Positions 1-9,407 are shown, counted from the stretch's first letter. The stretch: DNA of 64,000 bases from JBNAVY01 sp049700195 (GCA_049700195.1 JBNAVY010000002.1:38570-102569), one strand, 5' to 3'. Program-made: numbers and translations. Notes: generated from the sequence alone by a model not told the origin.

Positions 1-1
1 C

Positions 2-58
2 AATAAACTTATACATACAATAAGAGGCAGTGGTTACTGTTTAAAGGAGGTAAAATAA
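2..58 (+). CDS. C-terminal end of an OmpR-family response regulator (partial)
   Basis: Only the last 18 codons are inside the window; the gene begins upstream of base 1. The frame reads NKLIHTIRGSGYCLKEVK and then a stop. The TIRGSGY segment is the typical last beta-hairpin of OmpR/PhoB winged-helix DNA-binding domains. The stop lies one base before the histidine kinase start and the kinase's ribosome binding site is inside this gene, so the two form a translationally coupled two-component pair. Its target genes cannot be told from this fragment. Confidence 0.8.
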   Translation, partial: NKLIHTIRGSGYCLKEVK

Positions 59-59
59 A

Positions 60-1439
60 ATGAGAAAAATATATTTTCCTCTAAAATTAAAATTAACATT
101 ATGGTATGTTATGCTTCTCTTAATTGTAATCACTGCTTTTAGTATAACTATTTACGTAAGCCTGGAAAAAATGATAATTAATAATGAAGATTCTCTACTC
201 AAAACACAATCGCAGCAAATAATTTCTTCTATTGATATAGAAAATGGAAAAGTAAAAATTACTGATGAGCCATTTTATATTAATACAAATTTTTATGGTG
301 CACTTCTTTCATATCCAGATTTAAAACCGTTAGAATCAAATATTCCAAATGATGTTTTAAACAAATATACAAAAAACAGTACTAATTTTATAGGTACATT
401 TAAAACAATTTCATCAGGAGATGACCATTTTCGGATATATTCTTCTCCTATATATTCTGATAATAAAATCCTTGCTGTAATAGTTTTATCTCAGCCTTTA
501 AATCTAATGGAAGCATCTATGAAAAATCTGTCTTCAATTATATTATTCTTAATACCTATAGTAATTTTTGTTGCTATCATTGGTGGTTTATTAATTTCTA
601 ATCGTGCACTAAAACCAATAAGTCATATGATAAATATAGCACGTGAAATAAGTGTTGGAGATCTTTCAAAAAGGTTAAATCTTACATACACAAATGATGA
701 GATAGGGCGATTGGCACAAACATTTGATATTATGATTGAAAGATTAGAAAATTCATTTAAAAGACAAAAACAATTCACCCATGATGCTTCCCATGAGCTT
801 AGAACTCCTATCGCTGTAATACAAAGTCAAGCAGAATCTGCACTTAATACAAAAAGATCTGATGAAGAATATATAAAAGCACTTACAGTTATACTTGATG
901 AAGCAAAACATATGGGCAAACTTATAAGCAATTTACTATTCCTTGCAAGAAGTGATTCAAACTCTGAAAATTTAACAATGGAAAATCTAAACTATAGCGA
1001 AATAGTTGAAGGTGTTGTTTTAGAGCTACAACCCATTGCTTCTAATAATAATATAGATTTAAAATTAATAAAAAACGAACCATCATATATCTTAGGCGAT
1101 CAAACTCGTATAACACAGCTTTTGTACAACATAATTGACAATGCAATAAAATATACACTCCCCGGTGGAAAAATAAAAGTCTATGTTGAAAATAAAAAAG
1201 ATTATATAAAAACATCTATTGAAGACACTGGTATTGGAATTTCACAAGAAGATATATCACATATATTTGAGAGATTTTATCGTTCAGATAAATCAAGATC
1301 AAGAAAAGATGGAGGAACTGGATTAGGTTTATCCATAAGTAATTGGATTGCTACTGTACATGGCGGAAAAATTGATGTTACAAGTAAAATAGGAAAGGGA
1401 AGTATATTTACAATATGGCTACCTTCAAAAAAGAAATAA
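60..1439 (+). CDS. Two-component sensor histidine kinase (HAMP/HisKA/HATPase)
   Basis: Membrane sensor kinase of 459 residues, partner of the regulator ending at 58. A first membrane segment lies near residues 10-31, then an extracellular domain of about 125 residues, and a second segment near 158-180. A HAMP linker follows (about 182-234). The phospho-acceptor motif FTHDASHELRTP has the His near residue 244. The ATPase domain has the N box NIIDNAIKYT, the G1 box DTGIGI and the G2 box GGTGLGLSI, so all catalytic boxes look intact. The start has AAAGGAGG upstream at 43-50. The architecture resembles CssS/ArlS/BaeS-type envelope-stress kinases, but the signal cannot be read from the sequence. 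Confidence 0.93.
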   Translation: MRKIYFPLKLKLTLWYVMLLLIVITAFSITIYVSLEKMIINNEDSLLKTQSQQIISSIDIENGKVKITDEPFYINTNFYGALLSYPDLKPLESNIPNDVLNKYTKNSTNFIGTFKTISSGDDHFRIYSSPIYSDNKILAVIVLSQPLNLMEASMKNLSSIILFLIPIVIFVAIIGGLLISNRALKPISHMINIAREISVGDLSKRLNLTYTNDEIGRLAQTFDIMIERLENSFKRQKQFTHDASHELRTPIAVIQSQAESALNTKRSDEEYIKALTVILDEAKHMGKLISNLLFLARSDSNSENLTMENLNYSEIVEGVVLELQPIASNNNIDLKLIKNEPSYILGDQTRITQLLYNIIDNAIKYTLPGGKIKVYVENKKDYIKTSIEDTGIGISQEDISHIFERFYRSDKSRSRKDGGTGLGLSISNWIATVHGGKIDVTSKIGKGSIFTIWLPSKKK

Positions 1440-1470
1440 AGCCTCTTAGAAGGCTTCATTTCTTTTTAAA
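1438..1470. terminator. Intrinsic terminator between convergent genes
   Basis: The hairpin AAGCCT-loop-AGGCTT directly follows the kinase stop and is followed by a T-rich stretch on the + strand. It overlaps the stop codon of the converging DedA gene, so it may serve both sides. Confidence 0.6.
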
Positions 1471-2082
1471 TATACTAATTATAGCTGGTATAACAGATAT
1501 AAGTATAATACCTATTGTTACAAATCCAAAATGGTTTTTAACAATAGGTAAATTACCAAAATAAAAACCACCGAAAGCAAAAAGTGCAACCCAACATATT
1601 CCACCAATTGAATTATAAAATAAAAACTTAAAATAGTTCATTTTGCCTATACCCGCTACAAAAGGCACAAAAGTCCTTATTATTGGGATAAATCTACCTA
1701 ATACAATAGCAATTGAACCATATTTATCATAAAAGTCTCTTGTCTCAATTAAATATTCTTTTTTTATAAATCTAATATTACTCTCATAAATTTTTATTCC
1801 AACAAACTTTCCTATATGATAATTTATTGTATCACCTAAAATTGCAGCAAATGCCAGTAATATAAATATATATATTATATTTAATTTCCCTATTGCAGCA
1901 AATGCACCAGCAGCAAATATCAACGAATCTCCCGGCAAAAAAGGTGTGATAACAACTCCTGTCTCAAAAAAAATAATTGTAAATAAAATCAAGTATGTCC
2001 ATAGCCCATATAATTGTATTATATTCCCTAAATATTTATCTAAATGAATTACAATATCTAAAAGATTTTTTACAAGTATCAT
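1456..2082 (-). CDS. DedA-family (SNARE-associated) membrane protein
   Basis: Multi-span inner membrane protein of the DedA/Tvp38 family, about 208 residues. The family is linked to lipid-carrier flipping and envelope homeostasis. Diagnostic segments are FLPGDSLIFAAGAFAA near the N terminus and GRFIPIIRTFVPFVAG in the centre; the latter is the conserved arginine loop of DedA. Several hydrophobic segments follow, ending with a basic KKK tail. The ATG at 2082 was chosen because AAAGGA lies 8 bases upstream; longer in-frame starts at 2091 and 2112 have poorly spaced sites. It is a single gene converging on the histidine kinase. The substrate is unknown. Confidence 0.88.
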   Translation of the reverse strand: MILVKNLLDIVIHLDKYLGNIIQLYGLWTYLILFTIIFFETGVVITPFLPGDSLIFAAGAFAAIGKLNIIYIFILLAFAAILGDTINYHIGKFVGIKIYESNIRFIKKEYLIETRDFYDKYGSIAIVLGRFIPIIRTFVPFVAGIGKMNYFKFLFYNSIGGICWVALFAFGGFYFGNLPIVKNHFGFVTIGIILISVIPAIISIFKKK

Positions 2083-2187
2083 TAAATTCATCCTTTCATA
2101 TATATAGTCCAAAATTTATTATACTATATATATGAAAGGTTTTGTAAAAATATATGAAAATCTAATAAAATTTTAATCTTTGTTACA

Positions 2188-2526
2188 TTAAAATCCATGC
2201 CTGTGCCTTCCATGATGACCATTTTGGCCACCTTCATATATTTTATAATTACCGCCTTCTACTTTTATTGCCTTACCATTGACCAGAGCATCTGCAATCT
2301 TTTCTCTAGCAGACATTATTATTCTAAAAAATGTAGGTCTTGATACTTTCATTCTGTCAGCACAATCTTCCTGTTCTAAACCTTCTAAATCTTTTAATCT
2401 TATAGCTTCAAATTCCTCTACTGTTAATATAACTTCTTCTAATAAATGCATTGGTACCCCCATTGGCTTGAAGTAAGTTATATCTGGTTCACCTTGAACC
2501 CATCTACATTTTGGAGGTCGTGGCAT
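2188..2526 (-). CDS. DUF134 family putative DNA-binding protein
   Basis: Small protein of 112 residues starting MPRPPKCRWV, the characteristic N terminus of DUF134 (UPF0251). The middle part (TVEEFEAIRLKDLEGLEQEDCADRMKVSRPTF, read in pieces) is a sigma-70 region-4-like helix-turn-helix. The tail is His/Gly rich (GGQNGHHGRHRHGF), possibly metal binding. The ATG at 2526 has AGGA 10 bases upstream; a GTG nine bases earlier overlaps that site. In clostridia such proteins are often near NifX-like and Mrp/MinD ATPase genes like those at 27-32 kb here. Its role is not established. Confidence 0.85.
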   Translation of the reverse strand: MPRPPKCRWVQGEPDITYFKPMGVPMHLLEEVILTVEEFEAIRLKDLEGLEQEDCADRMKVSRPTFFRIIMSAREKIADALVNGKAIKVEGGNYKIYEGGQNGHHGRHRHGF

Positions 2527-2593
2527 TATTATCACATCCTATTTTTTTATAGTCGACAATTAATATATATTTTATATTGTAATAAATAAAATA

Positions 2594-5398
2594 TCAAGTC
2601 TTCATGAGACATTCTAAAAATTTTTCTGTTAAAATTGGATCAAATTTAACACCTGATAATTTTTTTATTTCATCAAAAGCTTCTTCTTTTGATAAATTAT
2701 TTTCTTCAGTCATTGTAATATATGCATCTGCTAAGGACAATAATCTAGATTCAAAAGGTATATCCTCACCTTTTACCCCAAGGGGATACCCTCCGCCATT
2801 CCACCACTCATGATGCATCAAAATCATATCTGCAATATGTGCTAAATCTTGAGATGACAATGCTAATCTATAGCCAATCTCCGTATGTCTTTTTAGTTCA
2901 TCTTTTTCATTTTCTGATAAATTTTCATTTTTTGAAATAATATCATGTGGAATTCCAATCATACCTATATCATGAAACTCAGCTAAAAGCTCTAAATTTT
3001 TCAATCTGCTTTTTGATATATTTAAGCATTCTGCAACATCAAAAATTAACTTAGTTACTTTTTGCCCATGAACCTTTAAAAATGGCTGCTTATATTCAAA
3101 AATCTTTAATATAGAATTTAGAACTTTTCTGTATGTATTAGACTTATTAAAAAGTTTTTCTTTATACATATTTTCATCTGCTTTTTTTAATACTTCTTCC
3201 AAAGTTATATAATTATTCGTCTTTACTGCATAACCCACAGAAAAACTTAATGCAATATTAAAATTTTCATATTTAAATTTACTATCACAAACTGCTTTTT
3301 TTATTCTCTCTGCAATACTTGAAACTAAATTTAAATCTGTATCAGGTAATATAACTGCAAATTCATCTCCGCCTATTCTTGCAATAATATCCTTACTTCT
3401 CAAAGAATATGTAAGTATATCTGCAGCTGCTTTTAATAATTCGTCTCCAGCTTTGTGTCCCATTGTATCATTTACAATTTTAAGTCCATCAACATCGCAC
3501 ATTATTATGCCAGTTGGCACGATTCCCTTATCTTCAATAAGAAGCATATATTCTTCAAAAAAGTTTCTATTGTATAATCCTGTAAGTATATCATGTGTTC
3601 CTAAATGTTCTATTCTTTCTTGTGCAATCTTTCTTTCTGTTATATCTCTTATAACTGCTAAAACATACCTTTGATTTTGAAATTCCACATTTACTGCATT
3701 TACTTCAACATAGAAAGATGACTTATCTTTACGTAAATGTTTCATTTCAATTAATCCAGCAGAATCAGTTGAATCAAAAATTCTATGCTCTAAAAAATCT
3801 CTTTTACAATCACATAGTTCAAAAATATTCATATTTAAAAGTTCATCTAAACTATAACCATAAGCATTTAAAGCAGCCTTATTAGCTTCAATAATTCTCC
3901 CGTCTTCAAATTCAGCAAATAAAATTATATCATTTATATTATCAAAAAGTAATTTATATCTTTTTAAAATCTGTTCTGATCGCGTTCTTTCCGTTATATC
4001 ATGGGAAACAAAGGATATACCCAAAAATTTTCCACTGCTGTTTTTTAATACAGCAATTGAAACAAGTACATTAACAAAGCTTCCATCTTTTCTCATTCTT
4101 ATTCCTTCATAACTTTTTACATTTTGACCTTTTAAAAGCTTTTCTAAAATATCTTTAATCTTTTCTTTCTCAAAATCAGGAATTACAGTATCATATATGC
4201 TTTTCCCTATTATTTCTTCTGCCTTATATCCATATATTCTTTCACATCCAGCATTCCATGTCTGTATTATTCCATCTATACTAAAACTCCCTATTCCTTC
4301 ATTTGACGAATTAACAATAAACTCATAATGTTTTAATAATTTTTCATATTGCCTTTTATCACTAACATCTCTAAAAACCATAACTGTTCCAATTATTTTA
4401 TTGTCAATATCCTTTATTGGAGCGGCAGAATCTGCAATAGCAATTTCATTACCATCTTTAGTAATTAAGGCAGTATGATTAGCAAGTCCTTGTATTTCAC
4501 CTGTTTTTAAAACTTTTTCTATTGGTATTTCCGCTTTTTTCTTCGTATCCTCATTTATAATGTTAAAAACTTTTCCGATTTTTTCTCCTAAAACCTCTTT
4601 TTCTTTATAACCCATAAGTCTTTCAGCAGTCGGATTTATAAATTTTATATTACCAGCTTTATCTGTTGCTATAACTGCATCTCCTATACTCCTAAGTGTG
4701 ACTTTTAGCCATTCCTTTTCTTCATGCAAAGATTTAATAAATTCCTTTTGCTTCTCATCACTGATTAATAACTTACTCCTTGCATCTTCATAAAACTGTA
4801 AAAGTAAAACTATTATAATGATAAGTTTTAAAGAATATAAAAGATCAAAATCTATAATATACATTGTTAGAGCAAAATGTTTAACTATAGGATAAGTTAA
4901 TTCTCTTGTACCTAAAATAATTAATAATATTCCTATAATGAATCTTGATATCACTTTAGAAAATGTAACTTCTTTTAATATTAATATTCCAGCAATTATG
5001 CTTATAAATCCGAGATAAAAATACATTGGAAAAGTGTCAATATAATTTCTATATCCTAATAATTTGCCTAATAAATACCATATAATTAACAGTGAAAAAA
5101 GCAGCATGTTTTTATTAGAAATCTTCTTTTTAAAGAATAAATAAAATCCATAAGTAAACATTATGCTGCTTATTGTAAGTAAAATAAAAATTATCAACTG
5201 TGGTAAAGTAACATTTTTTATAATTTTATATTCAATCATATATTCTAAAACATACCGCAGTAAATCTAACCCCCAGCATGAACCCCAAATCAGAATATAT
5301 TTTTCTTTCTCTATATTTTGTATAAACAGATAAAAAACTCCTACTACTAATAGCAAAATTATTTGATAGTTAAGTGAAAGCTGCATTCCTTCAAACAT
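2594..5398 (-). CDS. Membrane PAS-PAS-PAS-GGDEF-HD-GYP c-di-GMP signalling protein
   Basis: Large protein of about 934 residues. The first ~210 residues are hydrophobic with about seven membrane segments. Three PAS/PAC modules follow (about 235-350, 360-475, 480-600), then a GGDEF domain (about 605-765) and an HD-GYP domain (about 770-930). The GGDEF site IGGDEFAVILPD is intact and an RSKD inhibitory-type site lies five residues before it. The HD-GYP motifs FHDIGMIGIP and HHEWWNGGGYPLG are also intact. It could therefore both make and break c-di-GMP in response to a membrane or redox cue. The ATG at 5398 was chosen for the AAGGCGAGG just upstream; a TTG seven codons earlier is possible. Confidence 0.92.
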   Translation of the reverse strand: MFEGMQLSLNYQIILLLVVGVFYLFIQNIEKEKYILIWGSCWGLDLLRYVLEYMIEYKIIKNVTLPQLIIFILLTISSIMFTYGFYLFFKKKISNKNMLLFSLLIIWYLLGKLLGYRNYIDTFPMYFYLGFISIIAGILILKEVTFSKVISRFIIGILLIILGTRELTYPIVKHFALTMYIIDFDLLYSLKLIIIIVLLLQFYEDARSKLLISDEKQKEFIKSLHEEKEWLKVTLRSIGDAVIATDKAGNIKFINPTAERLMGYKEKEVLGEKIGKVFNIINEDTKKKAEIPIEKVLKTGEIQGLANHTALITKDGNEIAIADSAAPIKDIDNKIIGTVMVFRDVSDKRQYEKLLKHYEFIVNSSNEGIGSFSIDGIIQTWNAGCERIYGYKAEEIIGKSIYDTVIPDFEKEKIKDILEKLLKGQNVKSYEGIRMRKDGSFVNVLVSIAVLKNSSGKFLGISFVSHDITERTRSEQILKRYKLLFDNINDIILFAEFEDGRIIEANKAALNAYGYSLDELLNMNIFELCDCKRDFLEHRIFDSTDSAGLIEMKHLRKDKSSFYVEVNAVNVEFQNQRYVLAVIRDITERKIAQERIEHLGTHDILTGLYNRNFFEEYMLLIEDKGIVPTGIIMCDVDGLKIVNDTMGHKAGDELLKAAADILTYSLRSKDIIARIGGDEFAVILPDTDLNLVSSIAERIKKAVCDSKFKYENFNIALSFSVGYAVKTNNYITLEEVLKKADENMYKEKLFNKSNTYRKVLNSILKIFEYKQPFLKVHGQKVTKLIFDVAECLNISKSRLKNLELLAEFHDIGMIGIPHDIISKNENLSENEKDELKRHTEIGYRLALSSQDLAHIADMILMHHEWWNGGGYPLGVKGEDIPFESRLLSLADAYITMTEENNLSKEEAFDEIKKLSGVKFDPILTEKFLECLMKT

Positions 5399-5419
5399 TA
5401 TCCTCGCCTTCTTCCCCAA

Positions 5420-5673
5420 TATAAACGCATTTATATTCTTAATTATATTATAAAATGGTTTTTGATTTATGTCTATTATAAAAATTCTTTTCTATGTAAT
5501 TAAAATAACATATTTTTATATTACATATTTTAAAATTATTTCTTATGTTTTTTTCTTAATTTAATTAATATAAATAAAAATTTCATTACTTGTAATAATT
5601 CTTTATGTGTCACATTTTAAAGAATATATTATATTTTTATTACAAGATAAACTTTAATATTAATAAATATTAA
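5420..5673. other. AT-rich intergenic region with a nested inverted repeat
   Basis: No gene was recognised in this ~250-bp stretch. It holds an inverted repeat, CTTGTAATAA at 5589-5598 and TTATTACAAG at 5637-5646, with an inner ATTCTTTA/TAAAGAAT pair around the small palindrome TGTGTCACA. It could be an operator or a weak hairpin. Promoters for the gene starting at 5398 should lie in this region. Confidence 0.4.
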
Positions 5674-5700
5674 TAAAAAAACACAGGAAAATTTCCTGTG
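5674..5700 (-). terminator. Intrinsic terminator after nrdG
   Basis: The near-perfect hairpin CACAGGAAA-A-TTTCCTGTG (5682-5700) is followed on the minus strand by a run of seven T. It lies just downstream of the nrdG stop and ends the nrdDG transcript. Confidence 0.85.
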
Positions 5701-5708
5701 CTAAATAA

Positions 5709-6395
5709 TTATTCTCTTATTATTATCTCCTCAAAGTTATTAGATATTATATCTTTTATTTTTAATAAAAATTCAATACTACAATTATCTGTACCACTTT
5801 TTTCTCTATCTAAAACTCCTTCAACATATTTGTATCTTTGTAAAACATACCTTTTGACAGGAGAAATCCAATCAGCTAAAGCCTTAAAATCTTCTAAATT
5901 AAGAAGCTTATCATTTACAGTAGTTCTAAATTCATAATCTATATCGGAGTTTTTAATTATTTCTACACTTTTTTGAACATTGTTTATTTCTTTTTTGTTT
6001 TTTAAAAATATTTCATATTTATCTATTGGTGCCTTTATATCCATAGCTATATAATCGAGTAAATTTTCATCTAATAAGTTTTCTAAAACATCTGGATTTG
6101 ATCCATTTGTATCTAACTTAATATTAAAATTTAAATCCTTTATATTCTTTATAAAATCCTTTAAACCATTCCACAAAGTTGGCTCTCCACCAGTTATACA
6201 TACTCCCTCGATAAGATTAGATCTACTTTTTATATACTCAAAAAAATCATTTTCATTTTTAATTCCCTTTTGCATAGGAATTAAATAACTATTATGGCAG
6301 TAGGGACATTTGAAATTACATCCACTGATAAAAACAGTTGAGGCGATTTTACCTGGAAAATCCACAAATGATACAGGCATAAAATCATATATCAT
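5709..6395 (-). CDS. nrdG: Anaerobic ribonucleotide reductase activating enzyme (radical SAM)
   Basis: Radical SAM activase of 228 residues that generates the glycyl radical on NrdD using SAM and a 4Fe-4S cluster. The cluster motif C-x3-C-x2-C is seen as CNFKCPYCHN near residues 26-33, and GGEPTLW is the SAM-binding GGE motif. The length and the MSFVDFPGK-like N terminus match the NrdG subtype that activates NrdD in clostridia and archaea. Its start overlaps the nrdD stop by four bases (ATGA), so translation is coupled. It is the last gene before the terminator at 5674. Confidence 0.93.
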   Translation of the reverse strand: MIYDFMPVSFVDFPGKIASTVFISGCNFKCPYCHNSYLIPMQKGIKNENDFFEYIKSRSNLIEGVCITGGEPTLWNGLKDFIKNIKDLNFNIKLDTNGSNPDVLENLLDENLLDYIAMDIKAPIDKYEIFLKNKKEINNVQKSVEIIKNSDIDYEFRTTVNDKLLNLEDFKALADWISPVKRYVLQRYKYVEGVLDREKSGTDNCSIEFLLKIKDIISNNFEEIIIRE

Positions 6396-8461
6396 ATTGC
6401 ATATTCCTTTCTTTGCTTAAACTCTTTTTTCTTACCTTCATTCCAGTTTTGCACAGGTCTGTAATAGCCTACTACTCTACTATAAACTTCACATTCTTTG
6501 CCACAATAAGGGCATTCAAAATGCTCTCCAGAAATATAACCATGGTCTTCGCAAATAGAAAATGTCGGAGTAATAGTGTAATATGGTATTTTGTAATTAT
6601 GGGCTATTTTTTTTACAAGAGTTTTACAAGTGTTTATATCACTGATACTTTCCCCTATAAAACCATGCAATACGGTACCACCAGTATATTTAATCTGCAA
6701 ATCCTCTTGTAAATTCAGTGCTGTAAAAATATCTTCAGTAAAATCAACAGGAAGCTGTGTGGAGTTTGTATAATATGGAACACTATCACCAGCAGTTATA
6801 ATATCTGGATATAGCTCCTTATCCTTTTTGGCAAGTCTATATGATGCTCCTTCTGCAGGAGATGCTTCTAAATTATACATTAAATTAGATTCCAGTTGAT
6901 ATTCTTCCATTTTATTTCTCATAAAGTCCAATACTTCCAGTGCAAAGTTTTTGCCTTCATCACTGGCTATATCAACACCCATAAAATTTTGCAATGCTTC
7001 ATTCATTCCAATTAAGCCTATTGTATTAAAATGATTCTGCCAATAATACCCAAATCTTTTTTTAATATCTCGCAAATAAAACTTTGCATAAGGATATAAT
7101 CCTTCTTCAGTCATCTTCTCAAGGATTTCCCTCTTTATCTCCAAACTGGTTTTAGAAATATCCATTAATCTTTCCAGCTTAGAGAAAAAATCTTTTTTAG
7201 TTTTAGCCAGATATCCAATTCTAGGCATATTTATAGTCACAACACCAATTGAACCTGTAAGAGGATTAGCTCCAAAAAGGCCACCCCCACGTTTTCTCAA
7301 TTCCCTGTTGTCAAGTCTTAATCTACAACACATAGACCTTGCATCTTCAGGATTTAAATCACTATTCACAAAATTACTAAAATAAGGAAGACCATATTTT
7401 GCTGTCATTTCTATTATCTTATCAATAACCTGGCTTTCCCAATTAAAATTCTTTGTTATATTATATGTGGGTATAGGGAAAGTAAAGATTCTTCCACTTG
7501 CATCACCTTCCATCATGACTTCTGCAAAAGCTAAATTTAGCATATCCATTTCTTTTTGAAACTCTTTATAAGTTTTGTCCATTAATTTGCCGCCAATAAT
7601 TACAGCTTCATTTGCCATTATATCAGGTACTACTAAATCCATTGTTATATTTGTAAAAGGTGTTTGAAATCCAACTCTTGTAGGTACATTTATATTAAAT
7701 ATAAATTCTTGTAGAGCTTGTTTTACCTCTTTATATGAAAGTTTATCATAATATATAAATGGTGCTAAATATGTGTCAAAATCTGAAAAAGCCTGAGCTC
7801 CGGCTGCTTCTCCCTGAAGGGTATAAAAAAAGTTAACAATTTGACCCAAAGCAGACCTAAAATGTTTTGGTGGCTTGCTCTGTACCTTGCCTTCAACACC
7901 AGTAAAACCATTTATTAGTAAATCTTTTAAATCCCATCCACAGCAGTATACTGACAAAAGTCCTAAATCATGAATATGAAAATCACCATTGATATGGGCA
8001 TTTCTAACTTCTTCAGGATATATTTTATTTAGCCAGTACTGTGCTGTAATTGAACTTGAAATGTGGTTGTTCAAACCTTGCAGAGAATAACTCATATTGC
8101 TATTTTCATTAACTCTCCAATCAAGTTTGCCAATATATTCATCAACCATTTTTTCAATATTCATAAACATATTTTTAAAATTTCTAATATCCTGATGTTG
8201 TTTCCTATAAAGAATATAAGCTTTTGCGGCTTTACCATAACCTTCTCTTATAAGATATTGCTCGACAATATCCTGTATTTGTTCCACTGTTGGAATTGTG
8301 TCTGCAAAATTCAATTTTATATTTTGTGTTATCTTTTTGGAGATTTTCAAAACATCATCAAAACTATCATCTCCTACTGCTTTAAAAGCCTTATAAATAG
8401 CATTTGTAATCTTATTCATGTCAAACTCAACTTGCCTTCCATCTCTTTTTATAACATTCAT
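6392..8461 (-). CDS. nrdD: Class III anaerobic ribonucleoside-triphosphate reductase
   Basis: Oxygen-sensitive enzyme that makes dNTPs from NTPs, about 689 residues. An N-terminal ATP cone begins MNVIKRDGRQVEFDMNKI. The centre contains RSMCCRLRLDNREL, a Cys-containing active-site loop, followed by GGGLFGANPLTGSIG. The C terminus has a Zn-type cysteine group (SICEDHGY, CPYCGKEC) and the glycyl radical loop RVVGYYRP. The ATG at 8461 has GGAGG 8 bases upstream; an upstream in-frame TTG has no good site and would run through the leader hairpin. It lies downstream of a cobalamin riboswitch, so B12 should repress it. That suggests a B12-dependent class II enzyme elsewhere in the genome. Confidence 0.95.
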   Translation of the reverse strand: MNVIKRDGRQVEFDMNKITNAIYKAFKAVGDDSFDDVLKISKKITQNIKLNFADTIPTVEQIQDIVEQYLIREGYGKAAKAYILYRKQHQDIRNFKNMFMNIEKMVDEYIGKLDWRVNENSNMSYSLQGLNNHISSSITAQYWLNKIYPEEVRNAHINGDFHIHDLGLLSVYCCGWDLKDLLINGFTGVEGKVQSKPPKHFRSALGQIVNFFYTLQGEAAGAQAFSDFDTYLAPFIYYDKLSYKEVKQALQEFIFNINVPTRVGFQTPFTNITMDLVVPDIMANEAVIIGGKLMDKTYKEFQKEMDMLNLAFAEVMMEGDASGRIFTFPIPTYNITKNFNWESQVIDKIIEMTAKYGLPYFSNFVNSDLNPEDARSMCCRLRLDNRELRKRGGGLFGANPLTGSIGVVTINMPRIGYLAKTKKDFFSKLERLMDISKTSLEIKREILEKMTEEGLYPYAKFYLRDIKKRFGYYWQNHFNTIGLIGMNEALQNFMGVDIASDEGKNFALEVLDFMRNKMEEYQLESNLMYNLEASPAEGASYRLAKKDKELYPDIITAGDSVPYYTNSTQLPVDFTEDIFTALNLQEDLQIKYTGGTVLHGFIGESISDINTCKTLVKKIAHNYKIPYYTITPTFSICEDHGYISGEHFECPYCGKECEVYSRVVGYYRPVQNWNEGKKKEFKQRKEYAI

Positions 8462-8513
8462 TTGCAATACCTCCAAAAAAATATTTAATTCCTCTAAACC
8501 CCAAAATAATAAA

Positions 8514-8538
8514 CCTCTTACAGACGATAAGTAAGAGG
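8514..8538 (-). terminator. Leader hairpin of nrdD, possible riboswitch terminator
   Basis: CCTCTTAC and GTAAGAGG form an 8-bp stem in the nrdD leader. It is followed on the minus strand by TTTATTATTTT. It could be the expression platform of the B12 riboswitch, although the U tract is weak. A second repeat pair upstream (ATTTACTAA/TTAGTAAAT) could form a competing structure. Confidence 0.5.
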
Positions 8539-8597
8539 CCAATTTACTAATTAACCTTTCACCTCCTCTATCGACCGTAGAGTTAGTAAATAAAATA

Positions 8598-8787
8598 TGA
8601 GCGGGTATCCTGACTTAGGTTCATAAATCTTTGCGCCTTCCCATCTTACACTTAGCTGAATTTTTTATTTTTATTCTTTATAAAAATCTTGTTCAGCTAA
8701 ATTCAGGACAGTGGCAATAAATATGCAAAGACCTCCCCATCACAGTGGCGGGACCGTGCAAGAATTTCACATGCTTCCCCATTAACT
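8598..8787 (-). promoter_or_regulatory. Cobalamin (B12) riboswitch upstream of nrdDG
   Basis: Read on the minus strand, the leader contains the conserved cobalamin aptamer elements in order: GGGAAGC, GCACGGTCCCGCCACTG, a second GCCACTG before an extended arm, GGGAAGGCGC, and the closing AGTCAGGATACCCGC. These match the B12-box core and the P3-P6 junction. The downstream genes nrdDG encode the B12-independent reductase, so repression by adenosylcobalamin is the expected logic. The identification rests on motif order read by eye. Confidence 0.93.
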
Positions 8788-8843
8788 TAATTAAATTAAT
8801 TATTAATTAAGCACTCATATTTATATAATTCAATTATCCACAA

Positions 8844-8873
8844 AATATAGTATATATTATTTTCTTATATCAA
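8844..8873 (-). promoter_or_regulatory. Promoter for the B12 riboswitch-nrdDG transcript
   Basis: Minus strand TTGATA (8868-8873) and TATATT (8844-8849) are separated by 18 bases, about 60 bases before the aptamer. Confidence 0.5.
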
Positions 8874-8915
8874 TATATAGTGTATCACCTTACAATATAC
8901 TTGTCAATAAAAACT

Positions 8916-9374
8916 TTATTTAATTTCTTTATTATTTAATTTACACTTATTACATATACCATAAAAGTTTAGCTCGCCATAATACACATCAAAATTATAT
9001 TTATTATCAATGATTTTTATATATTTAATAATGTCAGGATTATGGTATTCATCTATACTGCCACATATTTTACATATAAGATGTGCATGTAATTTTTTCT
9101 TACTGAACATTTTTAATTCATAATATTTTACATCATCTATAATATTTTCTGATAATATTCCAACATCAACAAATAATTTTAAATTTCTGTATAGAGTTGC
9201 AATACCATAAGAGGGACATTTTAAACGGACTTCTTTAAAAAGTTCTTCAAAATTAAAATGAGTGTTTACATTACTTAAAAAAACATTAATAAGAACCCGT
9301 CTATTGTCTGTTATCTTAAAACCCTGCATTTTTAAATTTTTAATTATATAATCACTTAAATTATTACTTTTCAT
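8916..9374 (-). CDS. Fur/PerR-family metal- or peroxide-responsive repressor
   Basis: Transcription factor of 152 residues. The N-terminal winged helix carries the Fur recognition helix ATLYRNLKLF. The dimerization domain has the regulatory-type HAHLIC and two CxxC pairs (CKIC, CNKC), the structural zinc site found in PerR, Zur and many Fur proteins. Whether it senses iron, zinc or peroxide cannot be decided from the sequence. A Fur-box-like site occurs at 19883 in front of the feo genes, so it is a candidate regulator of them. Its own -35 box lies inside a perfect TTGACATATGTCAA palindrome. Confidence 0.88.
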   Translation of the reverse strand: MKSNNLSDYIIKNLKMQGFKITDNRRVLINVFLSNVNTHFNFEELFKEVRLKCPSYGIATLYRNLKLFVDVGILSENIIDDVKYYELKMFSKKKLHAHLICKICGSIDEYHNPDIIKYIKIIDNKYNFDVYYGELNFYGICNKCKLNNKEIK

Positions 9375-9407
9375 TTAATCACCACATATATAAATATTTA
9401 CAATTAC

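Noticed and set aside
8462..8542. Longer NrdD N terminus beginning at a TTG near 8542
   Set aside because: It would translate through the leader hairpin, has no well-placed ribosome binding site, and the ATG at 8461 has GGAGG 8 bases upstream and matches the usual NrdD start.
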